Positions 7,012 through 15,522 of a DNA stretch of 20,498 nt are shown here, piece by piece; within the stretch, counting starts at the first letter, position 1; each line of letters begins with the position of its first letter. This stretch comes from Myxococcota bacterium. GTDB lineage: Bacteria; Myxococcota_A; UBA9160; PR03. The DNA lies in the NCBI GenBank assembly GCA_025453505.1, contig JALOQG010000004.1, forward strand, positions 1 to 20,498. The letters run 5' to 3'. The translations under genes were made by a program, and so were the position numbers. The notes beneath the pieces were generated by a model. That model saw nothing but the letters and a program-made list of their open reading frames with translations. It was not told where the DNA came from and did not search any database.

Positions 7012-10000
7012 ATGACGATCCTGCTCGAGATCTTCGCCATCGCGCTCTTCGCGCTCGCCGTCTCGCGCGTCGCACCGGAACCGTGGCGCGGCCGCGTCCT
7101 CAACTTGCTGAAGGCGTGGGTCACGGTGCGCGCATTCTGGCTGCTGCTCGATCACCAGGTGAAGGTCGATCCCGCGCAGCTCGACGCGTTGCACCTGACG
7201 GGCAAGGTTCCCGCGGACACCACGCACATCGCGGCGTGGCGGCTGATCGCGGCGCAGATCGGACTCATCGAGGCGCGCACGTTCTGGACCTTCGTGCTCG
7301 CCTCCGCCGGCATCAAGTTCGTCGGCATCCTCGCTTCGATGTACCGCTGGCTCGTGCTGCTGCGCGGGCAGGGCATCGAGTTCCCGTTCCGTCACATCTT
7401 CGGGTCGTTCCTGATCGGGCGCTTCATCGGCACCTTCCTGCCGAGCACCGCGGGCCTCGACGGCTACAAGCTCTACGACGCCGCGCGTTTCTCGGGCCGA
7501 TCCGTCGAGGTGACGGCGACCACCGCGATCGAGAAGGTGCTCGGCGTCTTCGGCATCTTCCTCTCGTTCCTCGTCGCGCTGCCCTTCGGCATCAAGATCT
7601 TCGGCGAGCAGGGGCCGCTCGTGGCCGCGATCACGGTGCCGCTCTCGCTCGGTCTGATCGGCGCGCTGCTCGTCGTGCTCTGGTTCCCCGGTCTGGTGCA
7701 GTGGCTGCTCACGCACCTGCCGATTCCCGGCAAGGCGCGCCTCGAAGGCGTCGTGATGCGGATCTCGTCTGCCGCGGCCGCGTATCGCGACAAGAAGTCG
7801 CTCGTGCTGCTGGCGCTCGGGCTCTCGTTCGTCGTGCACTTCACGACCGCGGCGATGTACTACTTCACCGCGCTCGCGATCGGCGCGCAGGGCGCCGAGT
7901 TCTGGCCGATCGCGTTCGGCTCGTCGATCCAGATCTTCGCGACCGTCGTGTCGCCGTTCACGATCGCGGGCGCCGGCATCCGCGAAGCGGCGCAGTACGT
8001 GCTGCTCTCGAACCAGATCGGCGCGGCTGCGGCGATCGTGTCCGCCGCGCTCGGCTTCTGGGCCGCCGAGGCGCTGACGCTGGCGGGCGGCGTGTTCTGG
8101 TGGATCCGTCCGTCGAACTACCGCCCCGCGTGGTGCCGCGTCGACGGCGTGCAGGTGGACTACGACGAAGCCGCGCGCGCCGCGGTGTCGCTCGAGACGG
8201 AAGAGGACCGCCGCCGCCATGCCGCGCGTGCGCCGGCGGACGTTCCCGCGATCGGCGCGCGCATCCGCAGCGCGGCGAGCGCCGGTCTCGGCGCCGGCGT
8301 GATCGCAGGCCTGCTGATCGGCATCGTCGAAACCTTCGTGATCGCACGCGAGGGCCTCGGTGGCGAGGCGCAGGTGCTGTGGTTCGGTCCGCTCGCATAC
8401 GCGCTCGTGCTCGGGCTCGGCGGACTCGCCGGCGGTGTGGCGCTCGGCCTGCTCCCGATGGAGCGCCGCGAGATTCGCGGCTGGACGGCGAGTCTCGCGT
8501 GGATCGCGCTCGGCGTCGGGCCCGCGCTCGTCATCACGCTCTTCCGCCTGCGCCGCGACGTGTTCCATGAACAGATGCCGCCGGTCCCCGTGCTGGCCGG
8601 CGTGCTCGGCGTCGCCGCGCTGCTCGTGCTCCTGCTCTTCTTCGTCGGACCGCGCCTCTTCTCGGGCGCGCTCGGCCGCGTGATGGGCGCCGTTCCGGCG
8701 CTCGGACTGGCGTTGCTCGTCATCGGGGGCGGCGCGATCGCGAGTCGTGCGCTGGTGCCGACGCCCGCCGCTCCGGCGACGCCGCCCGCCGCACCCGCCG
8801 CGCTCGCGGACAAGCCGAACGTGCTTCTGATCGTGATCGACACGCTGCGCGCCGACGCGCTCTCGTGTTACGGCGGCGACGTCGAGGCGAAGGCGATCTG
8901 CGGCGTCGCGGAGGACGGCGGCACGGTGTTCACCGGCATGGCGCACGCTTCGTGGACGAAGCCGTCGTTCGCATCGCTGCTGACCTCGACGCTGCCGTCC
9001 ACCCACAATGCGATGTCGAAGACGGCGACGCTGCCGCAGGATCTCGATCTCGTGTCCGAGGTGCTCCAGCGGCACGGCTACGCGACCGGAGGCATCGTCG
9101 CGAACATCAATCTCGCGCCGAGCTTCGGCTTCGAGCAGGGCTACGACGAGTACCGCTACCTCGCGCCCGACTATCTCTTCGGCGCGCAGGAGTCGTCCTC
9201 GAAGCTGATCGCGTACCAGATCGGCCGCAAGGTCGGGCTCAAGCTCAAGGGCGGGCATCGCGTCGAGGACTACTACCAGCCGGCGCCGGTCGTGAACGAG
9301 ATCGCGACCGAGTGGCTCGACCGCCACAAGGACGCGCGCTGGTTCCTGCTGCTCCACTACATGGACCCGCACGATCCGTACTTCGCGCACCCGCACACGG
9401 GCGAAGCGGTGGCGCGCGTCGAGGCGGAGCACCCGGATCCGTCGAAGGCGCAGCGCATGCGCGAGCTCTACGACGGCGAGATCGCGTTCACCGACGAGCA
9501 CATCGCGAAGATCGAGCAGCACCTGAAGCAGCTCGGCCTCTGGGACGAGACGCTGATCGTCATCACCGCCGACCACGGCGAGGAGTTCCTCGAGCATGGC
9601 GGCTGGTGGCACGGCAAGACGCTTTACGAGGAGCAGATCGCGGTGCCGCTGCTGGTGAAGTGGCCGAAGAATCAGGTCGTCGCGCCCCCGCGCGCCGACG
9701 ACCATCCGGCACGTCACAAGGACGTCGTGCCGACGATCCTCGCGCGCGCCGGCGCGCCGATCCCTCCGGCGATGCAGGGCCGCGACCTCGCCGTCCCGTT
9801 CGCCGAGCGCAGCGACGCGGAGCGCATGCACTACGCCGAGGAGGACCACGAGGGCAACGTGCTGCGCGCGATCCGCACGAAGGAGTGGAAGCTGATCGAG
9901 GCCAACGAGGGCAACCCCCGCGGCCTCGCGCCCGTCGAGCTCTTCGCGATCGACCGCGATCGCGGCGAGAAGCAGAACGTCGCGGACACGGAGCCGGCGG

Positions 10001-10152
10001 TCACCGCCGAGATGCGAGAGCACGCCGACGCGCAGGGCCAGCTCGCCGCCAGCCAGGCCGTCGAGCAGGGAGAGCAGGCGAAGCTCACCCGGGAAGAGTG
10101 CGAGAAGCTCCGCGTGCTCGGCTACGTCGAGGACTGCGACTCGGTGAACTGA
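7012..10152 (+). CDS. Flippase-like (UPF0104/AglD-type) membrane protein fused to sulfatase-superfamily domain
   Basis: A 1046-residue inner-membrane protein with three modules. Residues 1-370 resemble the UPF0104/LPG-synthase-TM/AglD family of lipid flippase-like proteins: several hydrophobic helices and the block SFLIGRFIGTFLPSTAGLDG (132-151). Residues 370-420 are a charged linker. About 421-580 adds roughly five more helices, followed by a Pro/Ala hinge (583-600). From 601 the protein is an alkaline-phosphatase/sulfatase-superfamily domain, predicted periplasmic: NVLLIVIDTLRAD (603-615, metal-binding Asp 610), SWTKPSFASLLTS (647-659), HYMDPHDPY (782-790) and TADHGEEFLEHGG (852-864, Asp 854/His 855). 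At the place of the sulfatase C/S-x-P-S-R core the sequence is T649-K-P-S-F, so a Thr replaces the formylglycine precursor and the Arg is Phe. The C-terminal LRVLGYVE is typical of sulfatase-like proteins. The ATG has GAGG seven bases upstream. The substrate is unknown; a lipid-linked phospho- or sulfo-transfer or hydrolysis is inferred. Confidence 0.85.
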   Translation: MTILLEIFAIALFALAVSRVAPEPWRGRVLNLLKAWVTVRAFWLLLDHQVKVDPAQLDALHLTGKVPADTTHIAAWRLIAAQIGLIEARTFWTFVLASAGIKFVGILASMYRWLVLLRGQGIEFPFRHIFGSFLIGRFIGTFLPSTAGLDGYKLYDAARFSGRSVEVTATTAIEKVLGVFGIFLSFLVALPFGIKIFGEQGPLVAAITVPLSLGLIGALLVVLWFPGLVQWLLTHLPIPGKARLEGVVMRISSAAAAYRDKKSLVLLALGLSFVVHFTTAAMYYFTALAIGAQGAEFWPIAFGSSIQIFATVVSPFTIAGAGIREAAQYVLLSNQIGAAAAIVSAALGFWAAEALTLAGGVFWWIRPSNYRPAWCRVDGVQVDYDEAARAAVSLETEEDRRRHAARAPADVPAIGARIRSAASAGLGAGVIAGLLIGIVETFVIAREGLGGEAQVLWFGPLAYALVLGLGGLAGGVALGLLPMERREIRGWTASLAWIALGVGPALVITLFRLRRDVFHEQMPPVPVLAGVLGVAALLVLLLFFVGPRLFSGALGRVMGAVPALGLALLVIGGGAIASRALVPTPAAPATPPAAPAALADKPNVLLIVIDTLRADALSCYGGDVEAKAICGVAEDGGTVFTGMAHASWTKPSFASLLTSTLPSTHNAMSKTATLPQDLDLVSEVLQRHGYATGGIVANINLAPSFGFEQGYDEYRYLAPDYLFGAQESSSKLIAYQIGRKVGLKLKGGHRVEDYYQPAPVVNEIATEWLDRHKDARWFLLLHYMDPHDPYFAHPHTGEAVARVEAEHPDPSKAQRMRELYDGEIAFTDEHIAKIEQHLKQLGLWDETLIVITADHGEEFLEHGGWWHGKTLYEEQIAVPLLVKWPKNQVVAPPRADDHPARHKDVVPTILARAGAPIPPAMQGRDLAVPFAERSDAERMHYAEEDHEGNVLRAIRTKEWKLIEANEGNPRGLAPVELFAIDRDRGEKQNVADTEPAVTAEMREHADAQGQLAASQAVEQGEQAKLTREECEKLRVLGYVEDCDSVN

Positions 10153-10159
10153 AGCGCGC

Positions 10160-10182
10160 GCCGCGGATGGCCTCGCCGCGGC
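10160..10182. terminator. GC-rich hairpin between convergent genes
   Basis: GCCGCGG and CCGCGGC (7 bp, 9-base loop) fill the 36-bp gap between the stops of the fusion gene (plus) and the dehydrogenase gene (minus). Pairing can extend outward with a bulge. No T-run is present, so intrinsic termination is only possible, not shown. Confidence 0.35.
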
Positions 10183-10188
10183 CGCGCG

Positions 10189-11361
10189 TCATTCGATCCG
10201 GTACACGCGTCCCGTGTTGAGCTGCGAGACGTAGAGCTCGCCCGTCCCACCCTCGGTGATCGCGACGACGCCGAAGCCGAAGCCGCCCGGCAGCAGCGAT
10301 CCCGTGATGTCGGCGCGCTGGCCGTCCACCAGCGTCCACACGCGGCCGCTGCAGAAGTCCGAGAAGACGTAGGCGCCCGACAGGAAGGCCGCATCGCCAC
10401 GCGAGACGACGCCACCGGTGATCGAGCAACCGTCGGCATGCGTGTATTCGTAGACGGGGAACGTGTAGCGGGACGGGGTCTCCGGGTCGTCGCAAGGGTG
10501 TTCGGCATCTGGCTCGAGGCAGGTCGTGCCTTCGTGCGTCGGCCAGCCGTAGTCGCGGCCGCCGCTGCTGCCCGCTTCCTCGAAGTCGATCTCTTCGCGT
10601 CCCGCGGCGCCGACGTCGCCGATCCACAGATCGCCGGTCACGCGATCGAAGGAGAAGCGGAAGGGATTGCGGAAGCCGAAGGCCCAGATCTCGTCGCGCA
10701 CGCCGTCGTCGCCGGCGAACGGATTGTTCGAGGGGACGGCATATTCGCTCGTGGCGCCGCCCGAGACGTCGAGGCGCAGCATCTTGCCGAGCAGCGAGTC
10801 CGGATCTCGCGCGCTCGGGCGATCGTCGCCGTCGCCGAGACCGACGTAGAGGAAGCCGTCGATCGGCGAGAAGGCGATCGTGCCGCCCTTGTGATGGGGG
10901 CTCGGAGGCACGATCGAGAGCAGCTGCTTCTCGCTGGTCTCGTCGGCCAGGAACGGGTTCGTCGAGCTGCGCACGAAACGCGAGATCACGGACGCTCCCG
11001 AGAGATCGGTGTAGAAGACGTAGAAATGACCGCTGCTCGCGTAGTTCGCGGGGAAGGCGAGACTCAGCAGACCGCCCTCGCCCACGGTGCCCACCCGCGA
11101 GCGGATGTCGAGGAAGGGCGTGTCGAATACGACGCCGTTCCGGAGAACCCGGATCCTTCCCGATCGCTCGACGAGGAACAGGTGCGGAGCGCCGATCGGT
11201 GCGGTGGCGTAGATCGGATTCGTGAGTCCCTCGGCGACGACGCTCGCCCGCAGCACCGGTTGGCAATTGCCGGCGAGGAGCAGGGGCACGGCCAGCAGGG
11301 TCGCGAGAGTCGTGAAGAGGGGAAGCGATCGGCGCAGGACGCGAGTGATCGGGGTCGGCAT
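10189..11361 (-). CDS. Exported PQQ-type glucose/sorbosone dehydrogenase-like beta-propeller
   Basis: 390 residues with an N-terminal signal peptide (about 1-31; basic start, hydrophobic 13-30), so it is periplasmic or secreted. A Cys follows (GNC), but Asn at -1 makes a lipobox unlikely. The rest is the GSDH/HHIP-type six-bladed propeller. Visible family blocks are GEGGLLSLAFP (94-104), HHKGGTIAFSP (156-166, catalytic-type His 157 in H-x-G-G), LYVGLGDGDD (171-180), GKMLRLD (192-198), WAFGFRNPF (226-234, the R-N-P motif) and DYGWP (270-274). Family members oxidise sugars with PQQ, but many bacterial homologues are uncharacterised, so substrate and cofactor are inferred. The ATG at 11361 has no strong Shine-Dalgarno. 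Convergent with the upstream fusion gene and divergent from the cystathionine gamma-synthase gene. Confidence 0.88.
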   Translation of the reverse strand: MPTPITRVLRRSLPLFTTLATLLAVPLLLAGNCQPVLRASVVAEGLTNPIYATAPIGAPHLFLVERSGRIRVLRNGVVFDTPFLDIRSRVGTVGEGGLLSLAFPANYASSGHFYVFYTDLSGASVISRFVRSSTNPFLADETSEKQLLSIVPPSPHHKGGTIAFSPIDGFLYVGLGDGDDRPSARDPDSLLGKMLRLDVSGGATSEYAVPSNNPFAGDDGVRDEIWAFGFRNPFRFSFDRVTGDLWIGDVGAAGREEIDFEEAGSSGGRDYGWPTHEGTTCLEPDAEHPCDDPETPSRYTFPVYEYTHADGCSITGGVVSRGDAAFLSGAYVFSDFCSGRVWTLVDGQRADITGSLLPGGFGFGVVAITEGGTGELYVSQLNTGRVYRIE

Positions 11362-11432
11362 GGGGCGGCTCCGTGCGGCTCAGCACACCCCCGTGTCTCG
11401 AGACCGGGTCGATCCTATCCCCAACCACGCGA

Positions 11433-11445
11433 CTTTGGCACAAAG
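11433..11445. promoter_or_regulatory. Small palindrome in the divergent promoter region
   Basis: CTTTG-GCA-CAAAG, a perfect 5-3-5 inverted repeat between the divergent dehydrogenase and cystathionine gamma-synthase genes. It could be an operator; chance is not excluded. Confidence 0.2.
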
Positions 11446-11489
11446 ATCGAACGGCGTTTGGAGCACACCCCGCGGGCTCAGCACGCCGG

Positions 11490-11517
11490 TTGACGCTCCC
11501 CGCGGGCGCACTAAGAT
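11490..11517 (+). promoter_or_regulatory. Candidate sigma-70-type promoter for the cystathionine gamma-synthase gene
   Basis: TTGACG (11490-11495), a 16-bp spacer and TAAGAT (11512-11517). Transcription would start near 11524, giving a leader of about 100 bases that includes the hairpin at 11565-11582. Confidence 0.5.
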
Positions 11518-11564
11518 CGCGGCGCTACGAAATTCCGGGGCGATTTCCGACGCTTGCAGGCCCC

Positions 11565-11582
11565 CCGAGGAGCGGTCCTCGG
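11565..11582 (+). promoter_or_regulatory. Leader hairpin upstream of the cystathionine gamma-synthase gene
   Basis: CCGAGGA-GCGG-TCCTCGG, a perfect 7-bp stem with a 4-base loop, 43 bases before the start codon. A second weaker pairing (CTGCT 11593-11597 with AGCAG 11614-11618) encloses the region just before the ATG. This does not match a SAM or SAH riboswitch consensus I know. Confidence 0.35.
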
Positions 11583-11625
11583 AGCCCTGCCACTGCTAAG
11601 CGTCACTGCGAAGAGCAGACCCACC

Positions 11626-12831
11626 ATGAGCCAGCGGCGACCGCCGTCGGACCCCGAAGGTCCGAAGGGCGATTCCACGCGATCCGTGCACGGCGGCGAG
11701 CGAGATCGGCGCCTCTCCGACGCGATCACGGTCCCGATCTACCAGACCTCGACCTACACCTTCGGCGACTCCGCGCAGGTGCGCGCCTATCAAGAGGGCC
11801 GCACGACGCGCGACGAGTACGGGCGCTACGGCAACCCGACCTGGCGCGCGGTCGAGAGCAAGCTCGCCGAGCTCGAGGGCGGCGACGACGCGGTGCTCTT
11901 CGCGTCGGGCATGTGCGCCGCCACGACGCTCTTCCTCGCGATGCTGCCGCAGGGCTCGCACCTCGTGGTGACCAGCGACTGCTACCGCCGCACGCGCCAG
12001 TTCATCCGCCAGTACCTGACGAAGCTCGGCGTCGAGACGACGGTGATCGAGCCGGCCGACACGCAGAAACTCGCCGAGGCGCTGCGGCCCGAGACGCGGC
12101 TCTTCTTCACCGAGAGCCCGACGAATCCGTATCTACGCGTGACCGACGTCGCCGAAGCGGCGCGGGTCTGCCACGCGCGCGGCGTGCAAGTCGTGATCGA
12201 CTCGACCTTCGCGTCGCCGATCAACCACCGCGCGCTCGCGGACGGCGCGGATCTCGTGATCCACAGCGCGACGAAGTACCTCGGCGGCCACAACGACCTG
12301 CTCGCGGGCGCCGCGGTCGGCCCGGCGGACAACATCAAGCTGCTGCGCGACGCGGTCGGCGTGCTGGGCGGCGTCCTCGACGCACACGCAGCCTGGTTGT
12401 TGCTGCGCGGCCTGAAGACGCTGAGCCTGCGCATGGCGCGTCACAACGAGAACGGCATCCGCGTCGCGGCCTGGCTCGAAGCGCATCCGAAGGTGCGACG
12501 CGTCTGCTACCCGGGGCTCGCGAGCCATCCGGATCACGCGGTCGCCGCGCGCACGATGCGCGGCTTCGGCGGCGTCGTGACCTTCGAACTCGACGCCGAC
12601 TTCGACGCCACGCAGCGCTTCCTCGATGCGGTGCGCATCCCGTACATCGGTCCGAGCCTCGGCGGGGTCGAATCGCTGATCGAGATGCCGGCGACGATGT
12701 CCTACTGGGACCTCTCGCGCGACGAGCGCTACGCGCTCGGAATCACGGACTCGCTCGTACGGCTCTCGCTCGGTGTCGAGGACACGGACGACCTGATCGC
12801 GGATCTCGAACAGGCGATCGCCGCCGCCTAG
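11626..12831 (+). CDS. Cystathionine gamma-synthase-type PLP enzyme (plant-like)
   Basis: A 401-residue Cys/Met-metabolism PLP enzyme (gamma-family). It most likely joins cysteine to an activated homoserine to form cystathionine in methionine synthesis. PLP Lys 217 lies in SATKYLGGH (214-222), Asp 192 in IDSTFASP holds the pyridine nitrogen, and YGRYGNPT (65-72) supplies phosphate and active-site residues from the neighbouring subunit. Several blocks (SGMCA, DCYRRTRQFI, FFTESPTNPYLR, EAHPKVRRVCYPGL, MSYWDLS, LVRLSLGVED) strongly recall plant plastid cystathionine gamma-synthase as I remember it. The ATG at 11626 is preferred because the residues after it (DSTRSVHGGE) align with family N-termini. 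The open frame back to 11554 covers the leader hairpin. The SD is weak. Gamma-lyase or O-acylhomoserine sulfhydrylase activity cannot be excluded from sequence alone, so no symbol is given. Confidence 0.9.
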   Translation: MSQRRPPSDPEGPKGDSTRSVHGGERDRRLSDAITVPIYQTSTYTFGDSAQVRAYQEGRTTRDEYGRYGNPTWRAVESKLAELEGGDDAVLFASGMCAATTLFLAMLPQGSHLVVTSDCYRRTRQFIRQYLTKLGVETTVIEPADTQKLAEALRPETRLFFTESPTNPYLRVTDVAEAARVCHARGVQVVIDSTFASPINHRALADGADLVIHSATKYLGGHNDLLAGAAVGPADNIKLLRDAVGVLGGVLDAHAAWLLLRGLKTLSLRMARHNENGIRVAAWLEAHPKVRRVCYPGLASHPDHAVAARTMRGFGGVVTFELDADFDATQRFLDAVRIPYIGPSLGGVESLIEMPATMSYWDLSRDERYALGITDSLVRLSLGVEDTDDLIADLEQAIAAA

Positions 12832-12869
12832 GAGAGTGACCCGAGATGGGAGGCGGAGCTTCGGGCGCT

Positions 12870-12954
12870 GCGGCGCGCCGCCAACAAGGCGCGCGACTGA
12901 GTCGTAGCGGGAGCTACGGCGCAAGGAGCGCAACGCAGTTGGCGGCGATGCCGC
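12870..12954. repeat. Branched palindromic element after the cystathionine gamma-synthase gene
   Basis: Outer arms 12870-12885 and 12938-12954 pair over 15 bp (10 bp CGCCGCCAAC/GTTGGCGGCG, a small internal loop, then 5 bp GCGGC/GCCGC). Inside are a perfect hairpin CGTAGC-GGGA-GCTACG (12903-12918, GNRA loop) and, immediately next to it, GCGC-AAGGA-GCGC (12919-12931). The layout is that of a multi-branch RNA fold or a REP/BIME-like genome repeat. It lies between convergent genes. No second copy is in the window. Confidence 0.45.
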
Positions 12955-12964
12955 GGCGGCCGGG

Positions 12965-12986
12965 CGACCCGATCCGTCTTGGGTCG
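12965..12986. terminator. Inverted repeat between convergent genes
   Basis: CGACCC (12965-12970) and GGGTCG (12981-12986) with a 10-base loop, located between the cystathionine gamma-synthase gene (plus) and ogt (minus). A possible bidirectional terminator, without a clear T-run. Confidence 0.3.
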
Positions 12987-13023
12987 GTCTCCTAGCAGGC
13001 CGGATCGACACGCTCGGATCGCG

Positions 13024-13548
13024 TCACAGCAGCGATCCCTGGTGGCGCAACGATTGCTCCATGGCGAGCAGCCGGCGCTTGAGGTCGAGGCCTCCGCCGT
13101 AGCCCCCGAGCTTGCCGCCGCTCTGGATCACGCGGTGACACGGAACGACGAGCGGTACCGGGTTCGCGCCGTTGGCGGTGCCGACCGCTCGCACCGCTTC
13201 GGGATTGCCTACCTGGCGCGCGATGTCGGCGTAGCTGCGCGTCTCGCCGTACGGGATCGCGAGCAGCGCCTGCCAGACCGTCTTCTGGAAAGGCGTACCG
13301 CGCAGGTCGAGCGGGAGGTCGAACTCGGTGCGCTTGCCTTCGAGGTACTCGAGTACCTGGCGGATCGCATCGCGGTTCGGCGCGAAGGCGGCGTTGCGTT
13401 TCGCTCCGGGTACTGCGCGCGAGAGCCAGCCTGCGAAGCCGCGGCCGCCCGAGCGCGGAAGGTCGAGATAGGCGAGTCCCTCGTCGGTCGAGGCGATCCG
13501 GAGCACGCCGATCGGGGACTCGAACTCCGCGGTGTGGACCGTCTCCAT
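13024..13548 (-). CDS. ogt: Methylated-DNA--[protein]-cysteine S-methyltransferase
   Basis: A 174-residue suicide DNA-repair protein that transfers alkyl groups from O6-alkylguanine (and O4-alkylthymine) to its own cysteine. The active-site PCHRV has Cys 137. RAVGTANGANP (120-130) contains the Arg finger and Asn hinge, SYADIA (105-110) the recognition-helix Tyr, and GGYGGG (148-153) follows the active site. Length and domain order (short N-terminal domain, then the DNA-binding methyltransferase domain) are those of Ogt rather than the longer Ada. The start ATG at 13548 has GAGG upstream (spacer about 6). It follows the sigma-54 regulator gene by 20 bp on the same strand, so it is probably cotranscribed with it. 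Confidence 0.96.
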   Translation of the reverse strand: METVHTAEFESPIGVLRIASTDEGLAYLDLPRSGGRGFAGWLSRAVPGAKRNAAFAPNRDAIRQVLEYLEGKRTEFDLPLDLRGTPFQKTVWQALLAIPYGETRSYADIARQVGNPEAVRAVGTANGANPVPLVVPCHRVIQSGGKLGGYGGGLDLKRRLLAMEQSLRHQGSLL

Positions 13549-13568
13549 CGCGCACCTCGTCTCCTTCG

Positions 13569-15053
<1,485 letters not shown>

Positions 15054-15077
15054 GGACGCAAGGTTACCCGAGACGAA

Positions 15078-15108
15078 GGCAGGCCGGAGCGCGACGCCCC
15101 GGCCTGCC
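15078..15108 (-). terminator. Long perfect hairpin upstream of the sigma-54 regulator
   Basis: Ten-base perfect arms GGCAGGCCGG (15078-15087) and CCGGCCTGCC (15099-15108). The inner GCG (15089-15091) and CGC (15095-15097) also pair around a CGA loop, separated from the outer stem only by one A-C mismatch. It lies between the basic repeat protein gene and the regulator gene. It may terminate the former or sit in the leader of the latter; no T-run follows on either strand. Confidence 0.45.
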
Positions 15109-15131
15109 CTCCGTTCGCTCGATGGTTATCT

Positions 15132-15148
15132 GGCCGACTCGGTCGGCC
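15132..15148 (-). terminator. Hairpin downstream of the basic repeat protein gene
   Basis: GGCCGAC-TCG-GTCGGCC, a perfect 7-bp stem with a 3-base loop, 38 bases past the stop codon of the minus-strand gene at 15187. Together with the hairpin at 15078-15108 it forms a tandem pair that could end transcription. Confidence 0.4.
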
Positions 15149-15186
15149 GCCGCGCAGCGAGCCGCAGGCGAGCGAAGTTCACCGAA

Positions 15187-15516
15187 CTAGCGACGCGCGC
15201 GCGTCGTCTTCGCCTTCGCGCGACCGCGCGTCGCCGTGGTGCGGCGCGGTGCGCGCTTCGGTGCGCGGCGTGCGCTGGCGCGACGCGAGCCGGGCCGCGC
15301 CATCTTCGCCTTCGCGACGTCTCCATCCTTGTCGACGAAGTAGAGGAAGCCGTCTTCGCGCTTCACACCGACCTTGGCGATCCGCTGCGGCTTGCCCTTC
15401 TGCGCGCGACCGCCGCCGCGCGCCATCTTGGTGCGACTGACGTCGCCGTTCTTGTCGAGGTAGTACAGCCACCCGCGCTCGCGAGTGATGCCTGTCTTGG
15501 CGATCTTGGTTGCCAT
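15187..15516 (-). CDS. Small basic protein with two tandem repeats and a histone-like Arg/Ala/Lys tail
   Basis: 109 residues with no named family that I can assign. Two copies of a 34-residue module are visible at 4-37 and 45-78, identical at 20 of 34 positions. The shared core is IAK-x-G-x2-RE-x-G-x-LY-x2-DK-x-GDV-x3-KMAR. Each copy looks like a small beta-hairpin domain with aromatic residues (WLYYLDKNGD, FLYFVDKDGD) and a basic end. The tail (79-109) is almost entirely Arg, Ala, Lys, Thr and Pro, like bacterial histone-H1-type or nucleoid-associated tails, so DNA or RNA binding is a fair inference. The predicted charge is very positive. ATG at 15516 with AGGAG upstream; that SD is complementary to an upstream leader segment. 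It has its own TTGACA promoter and is followed by two hairpins, so it is probably monocistronic. Confidence 0.85.
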   Translation of the reverse strand: MATKIAKTGITRERGWLYYLDKNGDVSRTKMARGGGRAQKGKPQRIAKVGVKREDGFLYFVDKDGDVAKAKMARPGSRRASARRAPKRAPRRTTATRGRAKAKTTRARR

Positions 15517-15522
15517 GATTGC

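Noticed and set aside
5524..10023. Very long minus-strand open frame of 1499 codons opposite the FTR1, lipoprotein and fusion genes
   Set aside because: It covers three genes with clear conserved domains on the plus strand and its translation is Arg/Glu/Asp/His-rich low-complexity sequence. This is the usual antisense shadow of a strong GC3 bias.
11561..11620. SAH riboswitch suggested by CGAGGAGCG before the cystathionine gamma-synthase gene
   Set aside because: The following bases form a simple hairpin (TCCTCGG) and the other conserved SAH-riboswitch segments, such as AACGGCGCUC, are absent.
12846..12995. Small open frame of 49 codons after the cystathionine gamma-synthase gene
   Set aside because: It lies across the palindromic element, is low-complexity (Gly/Ala/Arg/Ser), and shows no sign of coding beyond GC bias.
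15304..15460. EF-hand-like loops DKNGD and DKDGD in the basic repeat protein
   Set aside because: The position-6 Gly and position-12 Glu of a calcium loop are missing; a beta-turn between strands explains the motif better.
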